A stretch of 64,000 bases of DNA, taken from an uncultured Eubacteriales bacterium. Lineage in GTDB: Bacteria > Bacillota > Clostridia > Christensenellales > Borkfalkiaceae. Under the pieces are notes generated by a model that saw only the letters and a list, made by a program, of their open reading frames with translations, did not search any database and was not told the DNA's origin. Positions 1-8,804 of the stretch are shown here, piece after piece (the first letter of the stretch is position 1; each line of letters starts with the position of its first letter). Both the position numbers and the translations under genes were made by a program. The stretch covers positions 1 through 64,000 of the forward strand of contig CAJLKN010000003.1 of the NCBI GenBank assembly GCA_905207235.1, in the 5' to 3' direction.

Positions 1-3000
1 GAGTTATTTCGCATATATTGCCGCAGGAATCGTACTTATACTTGATGCTGTCCTTGATGGTATTGCCATTTCCGAACCATACAGTTGCAGGCATATTGGT
101 CGCGTGGTCGCCGACCTTGCGATAGGTTATGTATTCTGTCGCAATTTTTGTAGTATCGCCTATAATTTCTCTGCCTGTGTTTCTGCCGTTTACGTCGGTT
201 AAGGGACAGAACTTATATACGACTGTAACTTCTTCAGTATTGCCGTCAGCTTTTTCTCTTTCAATGACAACAGGTATTGAAATATAATCCAAACTACGGG
301 CGGCATTATCCTTATAAAAGTAAGAATATGAGTAGGTCTGCGACAATTTGGCAGAAATAGTTTTTTGCGTAAGCTCTGAGTTAACATTATATATGTAATT
401 TTCAGAAAGAACAGTTTCAGAGTTATTGACATTGACTACTGAAGTTAAATTATCGTAATCGTCATATGAATATGTAGAAGTGCCGCTTACGCTGTCTTCA
501 ACCGTTTTAAGACGACCTTTGACGTCGTAAGACTTTTTCGTCAGCTGCGCATTATCAACCTTTATGCTTTCATATACCATCATAAGACCGCTGTCTGCGT
601 CAAGCGTACCTGTTTTATCGGAAACAACGGCAATATGAGTATTTTCAGCAATGTTGATGGTTGTAGTCTGCTTACCGTAAACAGCATATCCACTGCTCTT
701 ATCATAAGAATAATCTTCATAAGAATAATTTGCCTGAGTTACGCCGTTAATATCAACCTTTGTCTTTCTGCCTTTTTGATCATAGCAGTAGTCAATAACA
801 GTATTGCCGCTCTTAACCGTAACGGGCAGGCCATAAGCATAAATCCTGTCAGAAGTATTCTCCTCCCCCTCTGAGGTGCTCTGAGTAACTGAAGTTATAT
901 TATAGTTATGAGGATTTATGCCGTATGCAAGTTTGCTGCCGTTTGCGTATTTTACGGAATTTACAACATTTGTCTTATTGACATAGTCATATTCTGCGGA
1001 GACAGCGCCCGTTTCGTCTCTGTCAGCCATAACCTGACCGCTTTCAGAGACATCGCTTTCCGAATAGAATTTTGAGGAGCTATCCAGGCTGTTCCACGAA
1101 ATGGTTTTTGTGCAGAAACCGTTTTCGTTATAAACCCTTTCTTCATAGGAAATACCTGAAATTTGCTCTTCGCCCTGAATATAACTCTTTGTAAGAATAA
1201 GCAATCCTTCGTTGTTGTAGTTATATTCTGTAACGCAAACCACATCATCAGTAGTTCCGCCGTTACCTATTGATTTTGTTGCAGTTTCTGAAATGACTTT
1301 GCCGTTCAGGTCATAGCTGTAGAGCGTTACGGTTTTTATGCTTACACTATCGGATACAGGCTGCCAATCTTCGGTGAGAGAAATTAATTGACCAATATTA
1401 TTGTACTGTTTGATAACTGTAGAAGTTTTATTTTCCTTGTTTGAGGTAGTTGTTTCAGTTATCGTCTTGCCGCTAGCTGTATAATTATAGGTATAAGTCG
1501 TAGTCTCCTCGGAGTTGGTGTTATCTTTTGTCGTATGCTTTTGCAATGAGCCGTCTTCATTAAAGAAATAACTTTCCGAATTATCCTCATTATCAGTGAA
1601 TGACATGCTTGAAGCATTTTTTAAAATGGTTATCTTTTTTTGTTCTTTGTATCCGGAAGAGGTAAATTCGGTATCCTTTGAAATGGTTCCCGGCTTTGCC
1701 AGATAAACTATTGAATTATAAACACCATTTTCGTCATGATAAATTTTAACCTGAGAATTGAGGCTATCGGTACGCAGATTGTGCATATGGTTATCCGAAT
1801 ACATAAGGTCAAGTTTTTCGCCGTCTGCAAAAGTTATGCCTACAAGTTTCGTAACCTGGACATCATTCGTTTCGTACGAGAATTTTACAGTTCGTCCGCG
1901 ATTGTCCGTGATGCTTTGAAGAAAACCATCATTATAAATGAAACTTACCAATGTCTCGGTATCGTTGTAGATATAGTCGATATTATGGTTTTCGTTCCAG
2001 TTTATCATGCAGGCATTGCCGTTGGCATCGCTGATATAGACAAGATCTCCGGCTTCGTTAAAGCCACAATAATTTCCCGACGAGTCTTTAAGGTAATTTA
2101 CGGGGAGCTGTTGAACAAGAAGATCATGCTGCGCCAATTTCTTAGAATACTGAATAATGATATCTCTTATTTTAGGCAGCATTTCTTTCGCCTGCGCTAT
2201 TATATAATTTATTTGGTCATTAACGATTTCTAACTGCTTATTTACAGTTGGAATTTGATTTGTAATAATTGTTTTTTGAGAGTTGGCCGAGGCTTGCTGC
2301 TGTTGAACCACTTCAATCTGATTGCATTCGTAAGATGTCTCACCTTCAATAATTTCATAATAAACAGCCGCGCTTTCTCTTTCGGATGCCTCTTTCCCTG
2401 AATTTATAGTATTCTGATAATCAATTGCCTGCTGATTAAGCTGAAGCTCCTGCAATCCCAACTGCTTATATTGCAAACCGTAATCCGTATTCTGTAAACT
2501 AAGTTGTTCGCGCTGCAATTCAAGCTGAATTTTTTGATTAAACAAAGAAATTACCTGCAGCGCTTCGCTTTCAGTCATGACAACAATATTTGAATCCGAA
2601 TTGACAGCTTCAATAACATCTTCGAAATTGTCCTTGGTCAGCATACCTATTCTCTCTACAATCTTATTGGTGGCTGTATTAAGTTTTACGTAATGAGCCA
2701 ACGTAACAGAATAAGTATTGATATAATCTTCAAGTTCTACCAATTCGCTCTGCTTCTGGTCGAGCAACTCAACATTTACAAAGTCAGTTTTTTCTGTTAT
2801 CAAAGTTAAATCGTTAACCGACTGACAAGTGTATACCGTATGCCCGTTATATGTAAGATTACCGTTAATATCTACAACAATTTCAGATTTATTATTAATA
2901 AATACTCTTTCGTTACCGTCCAGATAGTAATAATATTCTGAAATGAGATAATTATCGCCTAATTCATCTGTATACACATAATGAGTATTATAAGACGTAT

Positions 3001-4504
3001 CGGCTTTCGAAATTTTAAGCTTCTTGTCCAGGTTAAGGTGCCAATTCAATCCGCAGGCAGTCTTACCAAATCCGCATCTATGAACAAAACTTATGTCCAA
3101 AGGCAACAAAAAATCTGAAGATCTAAAAACAGAAACTGCCGTTGCAAGCTCACCGCTTCCGGCATTAAAGTACCCGGTGGTTCTGTCTGTAAAACCAATC
3201 CCTTTTAGTACCGGAAGAGGTTCTTCTTTTTTAAAAGGAATATAATCTATTACGATTTTTGGAGCATTTTCCCCGGTAGTTTCAAATTCTATACTTGAGG
3301 TTTTGATTGCTTTATCCCTGATATCTGCCGACATTTTAATCGTTATCTGATCACCGACGGTATTTATTAATAAATCTTTTAAATCAATTTCGTAGTCCTC
3401 ATTTTTTGCCTCATACAGTACATCGTTAATTTTTAAATAGCCTGCTATATATCCTGTAGGTTTTAAAATTAGCTTTATATTAACTATGTCGGAATTTGTA
3501 TAATCAATAAGATCTTTATCAATTATTATTTCACAATAGCTGCCATCTTTAGCATTCATAGAAAAAAATGTTTCCAGTATACCTTCTATGATAGTGTCAT
3601 CCTCACCATCGGCCCACTTTGTAGTAATGAATTGGATACCATTATCATGTGAAGGGATTATAACCTGAGGATCGATTGTTACAGGAAAAGCTCTTTCCGC
3701 AGCATTAACAAATTCTGCCGAAGCAATAACCTTGAATTGCAGTTCTCCGCTTTCAGCCTCAATTTCATATGATACGTCATTTGAGCGGGCATTGTTGGCA
3801 TCATACATGAAAGGTGCAGGAATTATAAATTTAACATCACCCGTTGAAGCATCTTTTATAAGCAGACTGTTATGCTCTGATTTCTCAACCTCCATATCTC
3901 CTATATTAAGCTTAAAGAAATACTCATAAATATCCTTTTTTTCACTGATAATTATGTTTTCTTTAATTCTGTCGTTTAAAGCAATGTATTGAATGTTGGT
4001 TACATCGTCCAAAGTCATGTTGACAGCATTATTCATCGTTGCGTCTCTTTCGCATTTACAACCGCATGATTTTACTCGCGCGCCATCTTTTTTCATAGAC
4101 TGAAGGATAAGAGTTTTATTATCTTTGCAAAGCTCAAAGATAGTATTATCGCCGGCGTTTTTATTAAATTTAACCTTGTATGAATTATCCGTATTGACAA
4201 TTTCATTGCCATTTTCAGAAAGCTCATTATTTATTTCTTTGAACTGATTGGCTGACGTTTTGTACAAAATTGGCGTTGCAGAAATAATTTTTCTTAAAGT
4301 CCTGTTATTTCGCTTGTATACAAAACTGTTGGCTTCTCTTTTATCGGTTACCTCTTTGACAAAGCCGTCATCACCGTGAGATAATCTGTTTATTAAATTG
4401 CTTTTTGTAATTTTTTTATTCGCACACTCTCCCTTTAAAGATTGAGCATTCTGCTGCAAATATTCTTTTGATGTGGTTTTTTTATTTAATTTTAAAGTTC
4501 CCAT
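1..4504 (-). CDS. RHS/YD-repeat protein, C-terminal part beyond window
   Basis: An open frame runs from an ATG at 4504 (SD TAAGGAG eight bases upstream) to the left edge without a stop, giving about 1,500 residues. No signal peptide is visible. Around residues 270-430 there is an FPVTIDPQV motif followed by a beta-rich DNRLRE-like region. From about 440 an RHS entry motif appears (GYFNAGSGELATA, then CGFGKTACGLNWHLNL). Residues 570-775 form a Q/E-rich coiled coil. From about 815 onward come YD repeats (for example ISDANGNACMINWNENHNIDYIYND, quoted in part, and repeated Y-x-Y-D units). RHS proteins of this type are large secreted or surface proteins that often carry a variable toxic C-terminal tip; the tip lies outside the window, so the toxin is unknown. 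It follows the holin-like gene by 11 bases and is probably co-transcribed with it. Confidence 0.85.
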   Translation of the reverse strand, partial: MGTLKLNKKTTSKEYLQQNAQSLKGECANKKITKSNLINRLSHGDDGFVKEVTDKREANSFVYKRNNRTLRKIISATPILYKTSANQFKEINNELSENGNEIVNTDNSYKVKFNKNAGDNTIFELCKDNKTLILQSMKKDGARVKSCGCKCERDATMNNAVNMTLDDVTNIQYIALNDRIKENIIISEKKDIYEYFFKLNIGDMEVEKSEHNSLLIKDASTGDVKFIIPAPFMYDANNARSNDVSYEIEAESGELQFKVIASAEFVNAAERAFPVTIDPQVIIPSHDNGIQFITTKWADGEDDTIIEGILETFFSMNAKDGSYCEIIIDKDLIDYTNSDIVNIKLILKPTGYIAGYLKINDVLYEAKNEDYEIDLKDLLINTVGDQITIKMSADIRDKAIKTSSIEFETTGENAPKIVIDYIPFKKEEPLPVLKGIGFTDRTTGYFNAGSGELATAVSVFRSSDFLLPLDISFVHRCGFGKTACGLNWHLNLDKKLKISKADTSYNTHYVYTDELGDNYLISEYYYYLDGNERVFINNKSEIVVDINGNLTYNGHTVYTCQSVNDLTLITEKTDFVNVELLDQKQSELVELEDYINTYSVTLAHYVKLNTATNKIVERIGMLTKDNFEDVIEAVNSDSNIVVMTESEALQVISLFNQKIQLELQREQLSLQNTDYGLQYKQLGLQELQLNQQAIDYQNTINSGKEASERESAAVYYEIIEGETSYECNQIEVVQQQQASANSQKTIITNQIPTVNKQLEIVNDQINYIIAQAKEMLPKIRDIIIQYSKKLAQHDLLVQQLPVNYLKDSSGNYCGFNEAGDLVYISDANGNACMINWNENHNIDYIYNDTETLVSFIYNDGFLQSITDNRGRTVKFSYETNDVQVTKLVGITFADGEKLDLMYSDNHMHNLRTDSLNSQVKIYHDENGVYNSIVYLAKPGTISKDTEFTSSGYKEQKKITILKNASSMSFTDNEDNSESYFFNEDGSLQKHTTKDNTNSEETTTYTYNYTASGKTITETTTSNKENKTSTVIKQYNNIGQLISLTEDWQPVSDSVSIKTVTLYSYDLNGKVISETATKSIGNGGTTDDVVCVTEYNYNNEGLLILTKSYIQGEEQISGISYEERVYNENGFCTKTISWNSLDSSSKFYSESDVSESGQVMADRDETGAVSAEYDYVNKTNVVNSVKYANGSKLAYGINPHNYNITSVTQSTSEGEENTSDRIYAYGLPVTVKSGNTVIDYCYDQKGRKTKVDINGVTQANYSYEDYSYDKSSGYAVYGKQTTTINIAENTHIAVVSDKTGTLDADSGLMMVYESIKVDNAQLTKKSYDVKGRLKTVEDSVSGTSTYSYDDYDNLTSVVNVNNSETVLSENYIYNVNSELTQKTISAKLSQTYSYSYFYKDNAARSLDYISIPVVIEREKADGNTEEVTVVYKFCPLTDVNGRNTGREIIGDTTKIATEYITYRKVGDHATNMPATVWFGNGNTIKDSIKYKYDSCGNICEIT

Positions 4505-4515
4505 GTAAGTTCTCC

Positions 4516-5028
4516 TTAATTTTTATTTGTTAAAATTATTTTATTAGTTTTAGATTGAGCTAAATCATTTTGCTCCGAATTATTGATCGGATTATCCTCT
4601 AACTCGATTTTGCCCGCATCTTCAGAAGACACTGTAGCTTTATTTGTATTGAGAGCCCTCTTTATTCCTTCAATTAAATCCAAATTGGCATTTATCTCCG
4701 CAGTAGAAAGTATTTTCTTTTCCGACGGAACAAACTTCTCCCAGAAAGCATAAATTGCAAGGCTCAAACTCGCCGCCGATAACCATTTAGTATAAAATGT
4801 TTCATTAAAAACAATTTCCTTTTGAAAAAAATAAAATCTTAATACCGTAATTCCAAACGCAAGAACAAGCGGCAAAAAAGTTATAAATTTTGTTATTTTT
4901 TCGCTTACCGTTGTTTTTTGAGCAAGTTTTTTAATCGGAATTTTGATTATCCCTGTCAATAGACTGGTAATTATTGCTATCACAACACTATCCAGCTTTG
5001 AGTTAACTATCCATTCTATAACTTCCAT
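4516..5028 (-). CDS. Small membrane protein, holin-like, upstream of RHS gene
   Basis: 170 residues with a strong SD (AAAGGAGG). Three hydrophobic stretches are visible: residues 12-30 (SVVIAIITSLLTGI), about 48-68 (ITFLPLVLAFGITVL) and about 80-98 (WLSAASLSLAIYAFW). A charged or polar cytoplasmic-looking tail of some 70 residues follows. I do not recognise a named family. The size, topology and position 11 bases upstream of an RHS gene that lacks a signal peptide suggest a holin-like export or accessory function, but this is inference only. Confidence 0.7.
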   Translation of the reverse strand: MEVIEWIVNSKLDSVVIAIITSLLTGIIKIPIKKLAQKTTVSEKITKFITFLPLVLAFGITVLRFYFFQKEIVFNETFYTKWLSAASLSLAIYAFWEKFVPSEKKILSTAEINANLDLIEGIKRALNTNKATVSSEDAGKIELEDNPINNSEQNDLAQSKTNKIILTNKN

Positions 5029-5083
5029 TTTTCCTCCTTTAAATTTTCATTTATTTTTGTTTTAAATGTTTTAAAATTATTGT

Positions 5084-5103
5084 TTACATAAATGAACCTC
5101 CTT
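5084..5103 (-). other. Start-stop mini-ORF (ATG-TAA) with full Shine-Dalgarno
   Basis: On the minus strand an AAGGAGG (5103-5097) stands seven bases before ATG TAA (5089-5084). This is a perfectly spaced ribosome site for a start codon followed directly by a stop, located in the 5' leader of the holin-like gene. It may be a translational start-stop element or a gene start destroyed by mutation. Confidence 0.4.
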
Positions 5104-5125
5104 TTAAGATTTTTATATATATAAA

Positions 5126-5172
5126 AGGGCAGACAAAATCATAAGGTAACCCTTATTGATTTCGTCTGCCCT
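5126..5172 (-). terminator. Rho-independent terminator of the zinc-ribbon gene
   Basis: A long hairpin with arms AGGGCAGAC.AAATCA and its near-perfect complement. On the minus strand it is followed by TTTTATATAT, so it terminates the gene at 5224-5403 and separates it from the holin-RHS pair. Confidence 0.75.
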
Positions 5173-5223
5173 GTTGTTGTCCTCGCTTTCGGGACGGTGT
5201 TTTCAGTCGGCAACGACTAAATA

Positions 5224-5403
5224 TTATTTATTTTCTGTACTTTCTTCCGCTGCAAACTTATCTTTGGGTTTTATTAATACCCCTTCAGACAAAATTTTTG
5301 CACTGAAAATACCTTCGCAGTTACAACATTTTATTCTTACATTGCTTCCTATATCTCCTTCAAGCAATCGTTTCCCGCATTTCGGACAATTTATATAAAT
5401 CAT
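5224..5403 (-). CDS. Com-like zinc-ribbon mini-protein
   Basis: A 59-residue frame starting MIYINCPKCGKRLLEG, continuing with a second pair CCNCEG, and ending KFAAEESTENK. Two CxxC knuckles about 20 residues apart match the layout of Mu Com and related zinc-ribbon proteins (CxxCGKLL ... KCxxC). A weak SD (GGTGAT) lies six bases before the ATG, and a good terminator follows. Com regulates translation of a phage methylase; here no methylase is adjacent, so the function is open. It may be part of the phage-like holin/RHS cassette downstream. Confidence 0.65.
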   Translation of the reverse strand: MIYINCPKCGKRLLEGDIGSNVRIKCCNCEGIFSAKILSEGVLIKPKDKFAAEESTENK

Positions 5404-6009
5404 TTTTTTATCACCATAAAAACATTTGTTTGTATTTTCGTTTTTATTATAATTGGCAAAAATCGCCTTGTCAAGTTTTTTCTGAAAATTATTTTTAAAT
5501 TTTTATGTGTCAGAGATGTTGACATTTCGTTTAACAAAATCAGATATTTTATATATCTATTAGCATACCTTACACCGCCAAAGTTTTCCAGAGCGTGTAA
5601 GAGAGCAAAAGATATAAAAAGACAAGGGTGTAAAGGAAATTTGCCACTCCATTTTATGGTTGTAACGTATTAGCGAACGCTTTGAAGGAGACAATTATCC
5701 CAACAAACGCCAAGCCGCATTATCCTATATAATAGTGTTTTTAAGGCTATTCGATGAAAATCAAAAGCACAATATACAGTAGTTTTACACACTAAAATTC
5801 TACCATATATTGTGCTTTGTCAAATTACTCTCAACGTCCGCTCAATACCCCTCTCAAATCAGTCCGTTGGAAGGGTATTCTCGTTTAAAACCTTTATCAT
5901 TTTTTTAAATTCAATACAATATTTTGAACTACATCACCGACGAAAAACAAGGCTGCCACTCTTTACATTGCCCTTGCTTTCATAACTTTAACCCGCATAG
6001 TTATCCATG
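5404..6009. other. Intergenic region with one long inverted repeat
   Basis: No convincing gene. A 13-base perfect inverted repeat (AAAGCACAATATA at 5764-5776, complement at 5806-5818) with a 29-base loop lies in it, as does a looser pair CCTTACACC / GGTGTAAAGG near 5568-5638. Both look like debris of a mobile element but I cannot name it. Confidence 0.4.
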
Positions 6010-6093
6010 CCGTAAACCATATTATAAACCACATCATAAACCGACCGTATACCATATCGTATACTTTATCGTATACCACTTTGTAAACCAAAC
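6010..6093 (+). repeat. Tandem 11-12 bp degenerate repeats upstream of arsR
   Basis: About seven consecutive units of the form (C/T)(G/A)TA(A/T)ACCA(T/C): CGTAAACCATA, TATAAACCACA, CATAAACCGAC, CGTATACCATA, CGTATACTTTA, CGTATACCACT, TGTAAACCAAA. They end about 70 bases before the arsR start. Spacing is close to one helical turn, as expected of a multi-site operator or iteron array. Confidence 0.6.
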
Positions 6094-6160
6094 TTTAACA
6101 ACACTATTTAGCTATATAGCATTGACAATGTTACAATATTCAATTATAATATAGATACTT

Positions 6161-6448
6161 ATGAATATGATTAACCAAATATCCGAAAATATCGTGCCCG
6201 TGCTCAAAGCGCTTGGGGACGATACGAGGGCGAAAATTTTTGAAATGTTAAAGGGCGGAGAGCTGTGCGCCTGCAAGATTTTGGAAGGGCTCAACATCAC
6301 TCAGCCCACCCTCTCCCACCATATGAAGATTTTGTGCGACTGCGGTCTAATAATTGCACGTAAGGACTGGAAGTGGACGCACTACTCGATAGACAAAAAT
6401 ACCCTTGAAAGCCTTAAAAGCTGGCTTGATATTACGGAGGAAAAATAA
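6161..6448 (+). CDS. ArsR/SmtB-family metalloid-responsive repressor
   Basis: 95 residues. The winged helix has the classic LGDDTRAKIFEML start, a GELCACKILE metal-binding-type helix (the ELCVC motif of arsenite-sensing ArsR, here ELCAC), then the recognition helix TQPTLSHHMKILCDCGLI. An additional CDC follows. The frame may start at the second Met (MINQISENIV). It heads a three-gene operon with the Cys-rich protein and the DUF5714 protein and is likely autoregulated. The effector (arsenite, antimonite, soft metal or a thiol-reactive ligand) is inferred from the ELCxC pair only. Confidence 0.85.
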   Translation: MNMINQISENIVPVLKALGDDTRAKIFEMLKGGELCACKILEGLNITQPTLSHHMKILCDCGLIIARKDWKWTHYSIDKNTLESLKSWLDITEEK

Positions 6449-6449
6449 A

Positions 6450-6647
6450 ATGCCCTGCGCAAAAGTTAAAGAATGTATCTGCCCCAAGGTGAGCTGCCCC
6501 AACCACGGAATGTGCTGCGACTGCGTCAAAAAGCACCGCGAAACCGACAGCCTGCCCTACTGCCTGTTCCCCGACAACGGAGGTGACAAGTCCAACGAAA
6601 ACCACTACCGCGTACTAAAAAAGCGGTTTGAAGGCGAGGTTAAATAA
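6450..6647 (+). CDS. Cysteine-rich mini-protein (CPNHGxCCDC type)
   Basis: 65 residues starting MPCAKVKECICPKVSCPNH, with CCDCVKKHRETDSLPYCLF after it. Eight cysteines are concentrated in about 45 residues. The chosen start at 6450 has GGAGG nine bases upstream; an earlier in-frame ATG inside arsR is less likely. It resembles short uncharacterised proteins with the CPN-HGxCCxCVxxHR signature (possibly DUF6485; not verified). It overlaps the next gene (TAATG). The cysteines suggest metal or iron-sulphur binding. Confidence 0.75.
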   Translation: MPCAKVKECICPKVSCPNHGMCCDCVKKHRETDSLPYCLFPDNGGDKSNENHYRVLKKRFEGEVK

Positions 6648-7960
6648 TGGAATACACTCTTGAAGAAAAATACGATTTGATAAAAAAAGCCGTGCTCAAA
6701 TGCGATAGCAAAAACCCCGTAGAGATTGCCCGTTCGGTTATGAACGAGGAGTTCGTAAATATGCACGGACCTGAGCACCATTTTCTTGACGGGGCGGCGT
6801 TTATTGCGGCATATTACAATGCAGACGGAGAAATTAACCCCGATATATGCCTTGACGAACTTGCAAAACGCACCATTAAAATGCCCGGCGCCATGTGCGG
6901 ATATTGGGGAGTTTGCGGCTCGGTTGCAGCTGTGGGTGCAGCACTTGCAATCATTCACGGCACGGGACCTCTGACCACGAACGAGTACTATGCCGACAAT
7001 ATGAAGTTCACCTCTTCCGTCATTGCCAAAATGGCTGAAATAGGCGGAGCAAGGTGCTGTAAGCGCAACGCATTCCTCTCCCTCTCCACGGGTGCCGAGT
7101 TTGTAAAAGAGCACTACAACATCCCCATGGAAACGGGCGAAATAGTCTGCGACTACTATCCCCACAACGCGCAGTGCTTAGGCAATAAGTGCCCCTATCA
7201 TCCTAATAATGTAATTGAAACACTTAAGGCAACATACAAAGAATGGGCATCCCAACTTAAAGAAATAAATAATAATTTTTTATTAAGTCCAAAGTACTCC
7301 AACCCCTATTATGCCGGCATACAGGGCAATTGGTTCAGCGCAAAAAATAAAGTTTTAATAGTAGGCGAAGAAGGATATTTTTATAATAATTCAGGCAACG
7401 GCAAACTACCCTCGCAGGGAAAGCACGGCATATATGGGTCGGTTAATTATGACGACACAGACACTTTGATGGCTTGGGCAAAAGATTGCTTAGAAAAGCA
7501 ATTGAAAGAAGATGCTTACGAAAGCAAGTTTGAATATTGCAGAAACTCTTCAGCGTTTTGGTCGTGGGTGAGAGCTATATACTCTTATGATATTGCTTTT
7601 GCTTGGACGGAACTCGATAAGATATGCAAAGAAAAGGAAAAAGAAAATGATAAATGCTGTTTATCTATAAAAGAAGAAGGTACGCTACATTTGACGGATA
7701 TAAAGATTTTACAAAAAGAGATAGAAATTTTGCAGCCAACCCATGTCATTTTCCTTGGCTGGTACCGCAGATCATTAAAACGTGAATTGCCAGACCTGTT
7801 TAAAGAATTATACAGCAAAGAAAATATATGGAGAAATAAAAAGTTACTTACACTTAAATTTGATAATAAAACTTTTATTTTTAGCTATCACCCTCACCTG
7901 CTTAAAAATGTTTACAAAGAGGCATTTATAGAAGCTTTTAAAAATTCTCTAAATAATTGA
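6647..7960 (+). CDS. DUF5714 domain fused to uracil-DNA-glycosylase-like domain
   Basis: 437 residues. Residues 1-185 match DUF5714 (EEFVNMHGPEHHFLDGAAF, MPGAMCGYWGVCGSVAAVGA, ARCCKRNAFLSL, ending NAQCLGNKCPYHP), rich in conserved Cys and His. Residues about 200-437 are a different domain with KVLIVGEEGYFY, QPTHVIFLGWYRR and FSYHPHLL, which match in order and spacing the G-E-x and HP segments of the uracil-DNA-glycosylase superfamily; catalytic competence cannot be judged. Base composition drops sharply to AT-rich exactly at the boundary near 7200, suggesting the second half was acquired separately. Translation is coupled to the Cys-rich gene. Confidence 0.7.
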   Translation: MEYTLEEKYDLIKKAVLKCDSKNPVEIARSVMNEEFVNMHGPEHHFLDGAAFIAAYYNADGEINPDICLDELAKRTIKMPGAMCGYWGVCGSVAAVGAALAIIHGTGPLTTNEYYADNMKFTSSVIAKMAEIGGARCCKRNAFLSLSTGAEFVKEHYNIPMETGEIVCDYYPHNAQCLGNKCPYHPNNVIETLKATYKEWASQLKEINNNFLLSPKYSNPYYAGIQGNWFSAKNKVLIVGEEGYFYNNSGNGKLPSQGKHGIYGSVNYDDTDTLMAWAKDCLEKQLKEDAYESKFEYCRNSSAFWSWVRAIYSYDIAFAWTELDKICKEKEKENDKCCLSIKEEGTLHLTDIKILQKEIEILQPTHVIFLGWYRRSLKRELPDLFKELYSKENIWRNKKLLTLKFDNKTFIFSYHPHLLKNVYKEAFIEAFKNSLNN

Positions 7961-7974
7961 ATTTCATTTTAAAT

Positions 7975-8009
7975 AGAGGCGGAGCTGATTTAATCGGCTC
8001 CGCCTCTTT
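7975..8009 (+). terminator. Terminator of the arsR operon
   Basis: AGAGGCGGAGC, a ten-base loop and its complement, followed by TTTC. It ends the arsR cassette and could also serve the minus-strand fragment beyond it. Confidence 0.75.
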
Positions 8010-8023
8010 CAATTATTCAACTT

Positions 8024-8185
8024 TTACTGCTTTTTATAGCCGCACTTGGGGCATACGCCCTGTTCGTTGAGCGCTATACCGCAGAGAGGGCAACGCTCGA
8101 TATTATTCTTGGTTACAAACTCTTCGGATGCCAAATTAAAGCCCAAACACCCCTCCCCTTTCGGGCTTCCCTTTCTTAAACACAT
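8024..8185 (-). pseudogene. Zinc-ribbon fragment (CPLCG...CPKCG)
   Basis: A 53-codon frame ends in ERCPLCGIALNEQGVCPKCG then YKKQ and a stop, a clear zinc ribbon. Its ATG has no SD and the first 25 residues are not recognisable. I read it as the C-terminal remnant of a larger gene, though a small intact protein is possible. Confidence 0.4.
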
Positions 8186-8364
8186 TTCATTTTTAGAATT
8201 ATTCTATTTCTAATTTGGTTGTAGCAGAGTTTCTAACCGCTGGCAATACCCTTTTCAAAAATTTTATAAATAGTTGAATATACAAGGCCTTTTAAACATT
8301 GCCTTTTAAATATTCTTTATAACTGTTAAGTTTTATTTTTGGAAATTTTATTTGTTCCTTTCAT
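8186..8364. other. Spacer without recognisable gene
   Basis: AT-rich; I see no frame, RNA gene or promoter that I would defend. Confidence 0.4.
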
Positions 8365-8386
8365 TCAGAAATTTTAATGCTGTTGA

Positions 8387-8544
8387 GGGACTAAAATGTT
8401 AAAAATTCACACAAGACAAAATTATTAAAAACGGGCGTTTTTAAGCAAAAACAAGCTAAAAACCGCCCAAATCACAAATTTTCTGTCTGCCCCGACTTTG
8501 TTTAAAATAAACATCTTTCTTCTACTTCCCAAAATTAACAAATC
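8387..8544 (+). mobile_element. Truncated copy of a MITE-like repeat
   Basis: Shares about 160 bases with the element at 16522-16693: the same start GGGACTAAAATGTTAA, then AAAAACGGGCG ... ACCGCCCAAA, then TCTGCCCCGACTTTGTT and CTTCCCAAAATTAACA. The right terminal inverted repeat is missing here. Confidence 0.6.
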
Positions 8545-8564
8545 GACAAAACTGTACCTTAAAA

Positions 8565-8704
8565 TTACTTGCGGGCGGGTTTTGTTTTGATTGCTTTTAT
8601 AACCTTCAGATCTTCGTTATGAGCATGTACGGACGCAAATATGCTTTTTCCTGCTACACCCGAGAAATACTTCTGCATTGCGCAAGTTATCTTGCCGATC
8701 TGTT
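8565..8704 (-). pseudogene. C-terminal gene remnant
   Basis: A minus-strand frame reads GKITCAMQKYFSGVAGKSI then FASVHAHNEDLKVIKAIK, TKPARK and a stop, with coding-like composition, but it has no start and is cut off just upstream. Parent family not recognised. It lies next to the truncated MITE copy, so an insertion or deletion may have removed the rest. Confidence 0.35.
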
Positions 8705-8749
8705 ACACATTAAATCACATTGGGAGCCTATACAAATGATAAAATAAAA

Positions 8750-8790
8750 TGCGCAGGCGCGGACTTTATTGTCCGCGCCTGCGCATTTTT
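8750..8790 (-). terminator. Terminator of the ATP synthase operon
   Basis: A 16-base GC-rich stem (ATGCGCAGGCGCGGAC and complement) with a six-base loop. It lies about 15 bases after the atpC stop and has T-rich sequence on both sides. Confidence 0.85.
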
Positions 8791-8804
8791 TCATAAGGCA
8801 AAAA

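Noticed and set aside
1736..2233. 165-residue plus-strand frame
   Set aside because: Antisense to the continuous RHS frame that spans the whole left end.
5924..6154. 76-residue frame rich in His and Tyr upstream of arsR
   Set aside because: The repeated residues come from the tandem DNA repeat; no start signal.
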